Position numbers and translations under genes: made by a program
The notes under the pieces: model-generated
What the model saw: only the letters and a program-made list of their open reading frames with translations
Databases searched by the model: none
What the model was told of the DNA's origin: nothing
Shown: positions 60,067-64,000 of the stretch, one piece after another
Numbering within the stretch: position 1 is the stretch's first letter
Layout: each line of letters starts with the position of its first letter
Assembly: GCA_040274725.1 (NCBI GenBank)
Contig: JBEMAQ010000004.1
Coordinates: 124,001 to 188,000, forward strand
Origin: Solibacillus sp040274725
Lineage (GTDB): Bacteria > Bacillota > Bacilli > Bacillales_A > Planococcaceae
Reading direction: 5' to 3'
Length of the DNA stretch: 64,000 nucleotides

Positions 60067-61068
60067 TTAGCCACCAATATAAGACATTTCAATTTTGCTC
60101 CTCGCACGCACATTCGCGCCGCGTTCCTCTGAATAACGATCATGGCGATTTTGCCAAATACCACTTAGCAATCCCCTTACTTCCTCATCCGAGCCGTTAC
60201 GTAAAACCGCTTTAATATCCGTACCCGTCGTTGCAAACAAACACGTATACAGCTTGCCATCCGCTGAAATACGCGCGCGGTTACAGTCTGCACAAAACGC
60301 TTCCGTTACCGAGGAAATAAAGCCGACTTCCTGCTTTGTACCCGCATAACGGTAACGCTTCGCCACATCACCTGTAATCATTTGTGTTACCGGCTCAAGT
60401 GTCCAGCTTTGTTCGAGTAGCTGTAAAATTTCCTTACTCGGCATGACCTGAGCTAAATCCCAGCGATTTGTATTCCCTACATCCATATACTCAATGAACC
60501 GTAATGTGTAGCCCTTATCCAAACAATACGCCGCCATCGGTAAAATATCCGCATCATTTATACCTTTTTGCACGACCATATTCACTTTAATTTTTAGCCC
60601 TAAATTTGCAGCCTTTTCAATCGATGCGAGCACTTTTTCAAGTGGAAAATAACGACCATTCATTTGATCGTGCGTGGCAGCATTTAAGCTATCGAGCGAA
60701 ACATTGATCCGCTTCAGGCCCGCGCGTTTTAGACGTTCTGCATACACACCGAGTAATATGCCATTCGTTGTGAGTGATACATCTTGAATACCGTTCACAA
60801 GTAGTAGCCTTTCAATTAGCTCCGGTAGCCCTTTTCGCATGAGCGGCTCCCCACCTGTCAGCCGAATTTTTTCCACACCGAGAGACGCAAAAATACGCGT
60901 AAGCCGCTCAATTTCTTGAAATGATAATAGCTGCTGCGGCTGTAAATAAGTATAGTCACGATCAAACACCTCTTTTGGCATACAATAGTTGCAACGTAAA
61001 TTGCACTGGTCAATGACAGAAATCCTGACATTACGAAGCGGTCTAGTTCGAGCATCCACTATGTTCAT
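60067..61068 (-). CDS. moaA: GTP 3',8-cyclase
   Basis: MoaA is a radical-SAM enzyme that begins molybdopterin synthesis from GTP. The 333-residue product has CNLRCNYCMP (first [4Fe-4S] cluster), LTGGEPLMR and the second-cluster motif FCADCNRARISADGKLYTCLF. The C-terminal Gly-Gly is present (SYIGG). AAAGGG precedes the ATG. The gene is six bases from the upstream mocA-like gene. Confidence 0.97.
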   Translation of the reverse strand: MNIVDARTRPLRNVRISVIDQCNLRCNYCMPKEVFDRDYTYLQPQQLLSFQEIERLTRIFASLGVEKIRLTGGEPLMRKGLPELIERLLLVNGIQDVSLTTNGILLGVYAERLKRAGLKRINVSLDSLNAATHDQMNGRYFPLEKVLASIEKAANLGLKIKVNMVVQKGINDADILPMAAYCLDKGYTLRFIEYMDVGNTNRWDLAQVMPSKEILQLLEQSWTLEPVTQMITGDVAKRYRYAGTKQEVGFISSVTEAFCADCNRARISADGKLYTCLFATTGTDIKAVLRNGSDEEVRGLLSGIWQNRHDRYSEERGANVRARSKIEMSYIGG

Positions 61069-61074
61069 ATTTCG

Positions 61075-61677
61075 TCATCCCTTTTTCAATAAAGTTACAT
61101 AATCCGCCGGTGTATCAATATCAACACCCCACTCGGCTTGTTGAAAATGTACGAGTTCTAGCTGATCTTTATGCCGCGCAATGATACTTTTTGCCCCGAC
61201 ATCTCCGCCGAGTGATTCGAACGCTTTAAATAAGTCACAATCAAATAAAATCGGATGCCCTGGCTGCTGTGCATAGACAGGACGGACGATTTTTATGCCA
61301 CGCGCTTGTGCTTCACAGTAGTGCTGAATAAGTGACGCCACTACCTCACCTGACACAAACGGCTGGTCACCTAAAAAAATAATCACCGCATCCACTCGTC
61401 CGTGAAGTGCTTGTATACCGATTTTTAAGGACGACGCCATCCCACTGTCAAAATGCGGGTTATGATGGATTTCAATGGCATCACCGTACGAAGCGAGTGC
61501 TTGTTGTATCCATTCTTTATAGGCACCGGTCACACAAACAACTAGCTGCAATTGCTGAAGCGCTACCGAAACAGCCGACGCAACAAGTGGAGATTCACGA
61601 AACGGTAATAGCAGTTTCGGCTCACCCATTCGCGACGATTTACCCGCTGCTAAAATAATCGCACCGACTTTAACCAT
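61075..61677 (-). CDS. pucB: MocA/PucB-type molybdenum cofactor nucleotidyltransferase
   Basis: This 200-residue NTP-transferase has the loop AIILAAGKSSRMGEPKLLLP (residues 6-25) and a DQPF motif (FLGDQPFVSG near 100). Proteins of this type add CMP (MocA) or GMP to molybdopterin. Pairing with XdhC and xanthine dehydrogenase favours the MocA/PucB role. Its ATG at 61677 overlaps the XdhC stop. The NTP preference is not certain from sequence. Confidence 0.85.
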   Translation of the reverse strand: MVKVGAIILAAGKSSRMGEPKLLLPFRESPLVASAVSVALQQLQLVVCVTGAYKEWIQQALASYGDAIEIHHNPHFDSGMASSLKIGIQALHGRVDAVIIFLGDQPFVSGEVVASLIQHYCEAQARGIKIVRPVYAQQPGHPILFDCDLFKAFESLGGDVGAKSIIARHKDQLELVHFQQAEWGVDIDTPADYVTLLKKG

Positions 61678-62713
61678 GTATTTTTTCCACCCCGTGTAAA
61701 GACTGTGCCACCCGCCCTGCACGTAAGCTCATCAGTTCCGCGATAATACTAATCGCCACTTCCTCCATCGTCTCTGCACCAATACCTAGCCCGACCGGTG
61801 AATAAATCGGGCCACTTGTCATTGTCGCACCAATTTGCTGAAGCAGATCATTTGTCCGGTAAGTCGGACCTAGTACACCGATATATTTCGCCTGACTGTT
61901 TAGCGCTAGACGAATGGTCTCTCGGTCCCTTTCTTGGTGATGATTCATAATGACCCACCAGCTATTTTCGAGCCCATTATTCGATAACTCTTCAATCGGC
62001 GTTGTCAGGTGCACCGCATGTGGAAAACGTTGTTCGTTATTAAAATGCGTGCGCGTATCCATGACCGATACCGAAAAGCCCGCCTGGTATGCCAGTACGG
62101 CAAGCGGCACCGCATCCTGACCTGCACCCGCTATAATTAAATGCTCACTTTGTTTGACCGTATCGATTAAATACGGACGATTTTCGTATGAAAAGATTTG
62201 TGCGCGTGTTTGCTGTGAAGAAATTTGTGCTTGCTTCACTACTTCTACTGGGAATTTTGAATCCACTAACGGAGAGCTGTTGTCTTCTATAATCGCAAGT
62301 TCACCTGTTTGCATATCAATCGCAAGTGTAAACCCTTGTTCCAGTTGCACTAAATGCTGCACGACCTGCCACTGTGGATCACCTGAAAATAAAGGAAGGA
62401 ATAAAAATTGAAGATTGCCTTTGCAGCCAATGCCTAAGCTCCAAATTTCTGTATCACTTAAATCATACTGATGAACAAGAGGCTCACCTGTTTCAAAAAC
62501 GCGTTCTGCCCAGCCGTACAAATCCGCCTCCAAGCAACCTCCACTTACCGTCCCAAACAGATCGCCACTTGAAGTCATAACCATTTTACTTCCTGGCAAT
62601 CGGTACGCCGACCCTACTACATCTGTCAAAATAACTAACACAACCTGTTCTTGTCGTTGCCATGCTTGCTCTATATGATGAAAAAGCTCTTTTAACTCAT
62701 GCATTTTAGACAT
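61670..62713 (-). CDS. pucA: XdhC-family molybdenum cofactor sulfuration/insertion factor
   Basis: This 347-residue protein has an N-terminal XdhC/CoxI domain (VGSAYRLPGSKMVMTSSGDL, TVSGGCLEADL) and a C-terminal Rossmann domain (IAGAGQDAVPLAVLAYQAGF). The last part includes LGIGAETMEEVAISI. XdhC guides the sulfurated cofactor into xanthine dehydrogenase. The ATG at 62713 follows AGGGGG. It heads the molybdenum cofactor operon; the symbol follows B. subtilis pucA. Confidence 0.9.
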   Translation of the reverse strand: MSKMHELKELFHHIEQAWQRQEQVVLVILTDVVGSAYRLPGSKMVMTSSGDLFGTVSGGCLEADLYGWAERVFETGEPLVHQYDLSDTEIWSLGIGCKGNLQFLFLPLFSGDPQWQVVQHLVQLEQGFTLAIDMQTGELAIIEDNSSPLVDSKFPVEVVKQAQISSQQTRAQIFSYENRPYLIDTVKQSEHLIIAGAGQDAVPLAVLAYQAGFSVSVMDTRTHFNNEQRFPHAVHLTTPIEELSNNGLENSWWVIMNHHQERDRETIRLALNSQAKYIGVLGPTYRTNDLLQQIGATMTSGPIYSPVGLGIGAETMEEVAISIIAELMSLRAGRVAQSLHGVEKIHG

Positions 62714-63066
62714 AATCACTACCCCCTAGAAAGCGCTCGTTGAATGTATTCTGTATATTAACAAACTTCAGAATATAACGTCAATGACACTTCAGACGAC
62801 TGTTGTCATAACACCTCACATGAAAATGTTATATAGATAAAGTTTTTACTTGCGCTACTTTAGCGACTCACAAGCCATTGACTAGCCATTTCCAGCTGAA
62901 AACAAGAAAAATAATCCATCTCCGCCTATTCTCATGCCATGACGATTGTCTTTTTTGTTAGTAATTAGAGCCGAATTTCCGTTTACTTCTATACATAATT
63001 CACGAAATATATCAATTTCATGTAACAAGGAAATTTAGCGGCTTTCTTCGTAAAACGATAAGAAAA

Positions 63067-63160
63067 GCGCTGGAGAGCCCGAAGTGAAAGTGCGCTCTTT
63101 ACTTTCACCCGAGGGATTGAAGCGACCTTGAAGGGCTGGTGCGGTTCGCTAGACATAAAA
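63067..63160 (+). repeat. Interspersed repeat family A, copy 2
   Basis: The segment begins GCGCTGGAGAGCCCGAAG and continues with GTGAAAGTGCGCTCTTTACT, then GGGCTGG, ending near CGCTAGACATAAA. It aligns with 8072-8165 in the same orientation. GTGAAAG and CTTTCAC inside it form a 7-bp dyad. No gene is evident in 62714-63190 apart from this repeat. Confidence 0.7.
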
Positions 63161-63191
63161 ACGCCAAATTTTATACTTTCTGATATATCAA

Positions 63192-63247
63192 AAAAGGCCA
63201 CCATTTATCTAGACAGAAATGATTTCTCTCTAGATGAATGGCGGCCT
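63192..63247 (-). terminator. Strong terminator after last chemoreceptor gene
   Basis: On the minus strand GGCCGCCATTCATCTAGA and TCTAGATAAATGGTGGCC form an 18-position stem with two mismatches, followed by six T. Confidence 0.92.
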
Positions 63248-63298
63248 AAATGCAAACGGTTCTATTAATTTAGCTTACTCTTTTTCATAACAATCTAG

Positions 63299-64000
63299 CT
63301 AGTGTATGGACTGAGCAATTTTTTCCGCTTCACCTTTTAACAAGGAAAAATGCTTCGCTTCTTTCAATAACTTCTCCATTGTTTGTAGCTCATCATCACT
63401 AATTTCAACTAACTCTTCAAACATTTCAACCGATTCACGCGAAATAAAGGCAATCTCTTTTATCGCTTCCATTAGCTGCAGTGAGCTTGATGATAGCTCC
63501 TCTGTACTTGCCGAAGAATTGACATTATTTTCTGCAATAATTTTAGTCGACGATAAAATTTGTTCAAACATCTCACCGACATCTTGAATCGTCGTGTTGG
63601 TCTCAGAAAATTCATCCATGCCTTTTTTCATGGACGTGACAACATTTCTCGTTTCCGCTTGAATATTTTTCACAATATTCGACACTTCAAATGCTGAATC
63701 ATTCGATTGGCCCGCAAGCTTACGCACTTCATCGGCAACGACCGCAAAGCCTTTGCCATGCTCACCCGCGCGTGCAGCCTCGATTGCCGCATTTAAGGCC
63801 AGCAAGTTAATTTGCTCCGAAATGCCGGTAATCACTTTGACGATTTTCCCAATTTCATTTGATTTTTCACCAAGTGCGTTAATGCCGTCAAATGTTGTGT
63901 TAATCGTTGTGTTAAACTGCTCTAGCTTCTGAAGTGAATCAACAATTTTCACATTGCCCTCTTGTGTTAAATTCAGCGTCGTCGTTGATTGCTCTGAAAT
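63299..64000 (-). CDS. Methyl-accepting chemotaxis protein, C-terminal part (partial)
   Basis: The frame is open to the right window edge; the ATG at 63952 is internal, since the in-frame codons beyond it read ISEQSTTTLNLTQEGN. The visible 233 residues are a chemoreceptor signalling domain with ISEQINLLALNAAIEAARAG and GKGFAVVADEVRKLAGQS. The sensor part lies outside the window. It probably ends a monocistronic unit with the terminator at 63192-63247. Confidence 0.92.
   Translation of the reverse strand: MSEQSTTTLNLTQEGNVKIVDSLQKLEQFNTTINTTFDGINALGEKSNEIGKIVKVITGISEQINLLALNAAIEAARAGEHGKGFAVVADEVRKLAGQSNDSAFEVSNIVKNIQAETRNVVTSMKKGMDEFSETNTTIQDVGEMFEQILSSTKIIAENNVNSSASTEELSSSSLQLMEAIKEIAFISRESVEMFEELVEISDDELQTMEKLLKEAKHFSLLKGEAEKIAQSIH

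Noticed and set aside
62989..63204. 71-codon minus frame across repeat A
   Set aside because: It runs through the interspersed repeat and terminator and has no ribosome-binding site.

Overview
The window looks like a chromosomal segment of a low-to-moderate GC, spore-forming Bacillales bacterium, most probably Planococcaceae (Lysinibacillus/Solibacillus-like). This is inferred from a CotA-type spore laccase, close YpgQ/YfmR/YpgR, NsrR, MhqR-type and GuaD relatives, and T-box and S-box leaders. No rRNA, tRNA, CRISPR array, intact prophage or intact insertion sequence was seen.

Layout. 1-6.0 kb: tail of an upstream gene, an EamA transporter, a VWA-like orphan, and a ypgQ-yfmR-ypgR operon. 6.0-9.1 kb: a decayed stretch with two gene remnants, a solitary MreB paralogue, an interspersed repeat and a soluble chemoreceptor-like protein. 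9.4-12.5 kb: fhs, a cold-shock gene and an FmdE-like gene behind a Fur-type box and a perfect palindrome. 12.5-15.4 kb: CotA-like multicopper oxidase, a wrecked IS3-family end fused to a broken copy of the next gene, then the intact DUF4166 gene. 15.4-20 kb: divergent EamA/LysR pair, small genes and an AT-rich segment with terminal inverted repeats. 20-26.5 kb: argG-argH, thioesterase, SDR, and nsrR divergent from hmp with two operator-like repeats between them. 26.5-31.9 kb: S-box-controlled NhaC-family (MetT-like) transporter, an AT-rich island with three related small helical ORFs, a YcdB/PepSY-like protein and an MBL-fold hydrolase. 32-38.7 kb: T-box-controlled proC, small membrane protein, EamA transporter, large chemoreceptor, RNase Z and an FtsZ-like orphan. 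38.8-44.8 kb: metNIQ-type ABC importer, a YejK-family protein and an mhqR-mhqO-mhqD cluster. 45-62.7 kb: a purine/molybdenum island. The window ends inside another chemoreceptor gene.

The most coherent system is 45-62.7 kb. Guanine deaminase (guanine to xanthine), a NupNOPQ-like nucleoside ABC importer and a three-subunit xanthine dehydrogenase share the region with moaC, moaB, moaD, moaE, moeA, a MoeB/ThiF protein, modB, modA, moaA, a MocA-type nucleotidyltransferase and XdhC. Together they supply purine uptake, oxidation and most of the molybdenum cofactor; no modC ATPase is present here. Control elements visible by eye include an S-box, a proline-type T-box, NsrR-like, MhqR-like, LysR-like and Fur-like sites, and many strong intrinsic terminators.

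All calls come from reading sequence and remembered family features; no database search was run.
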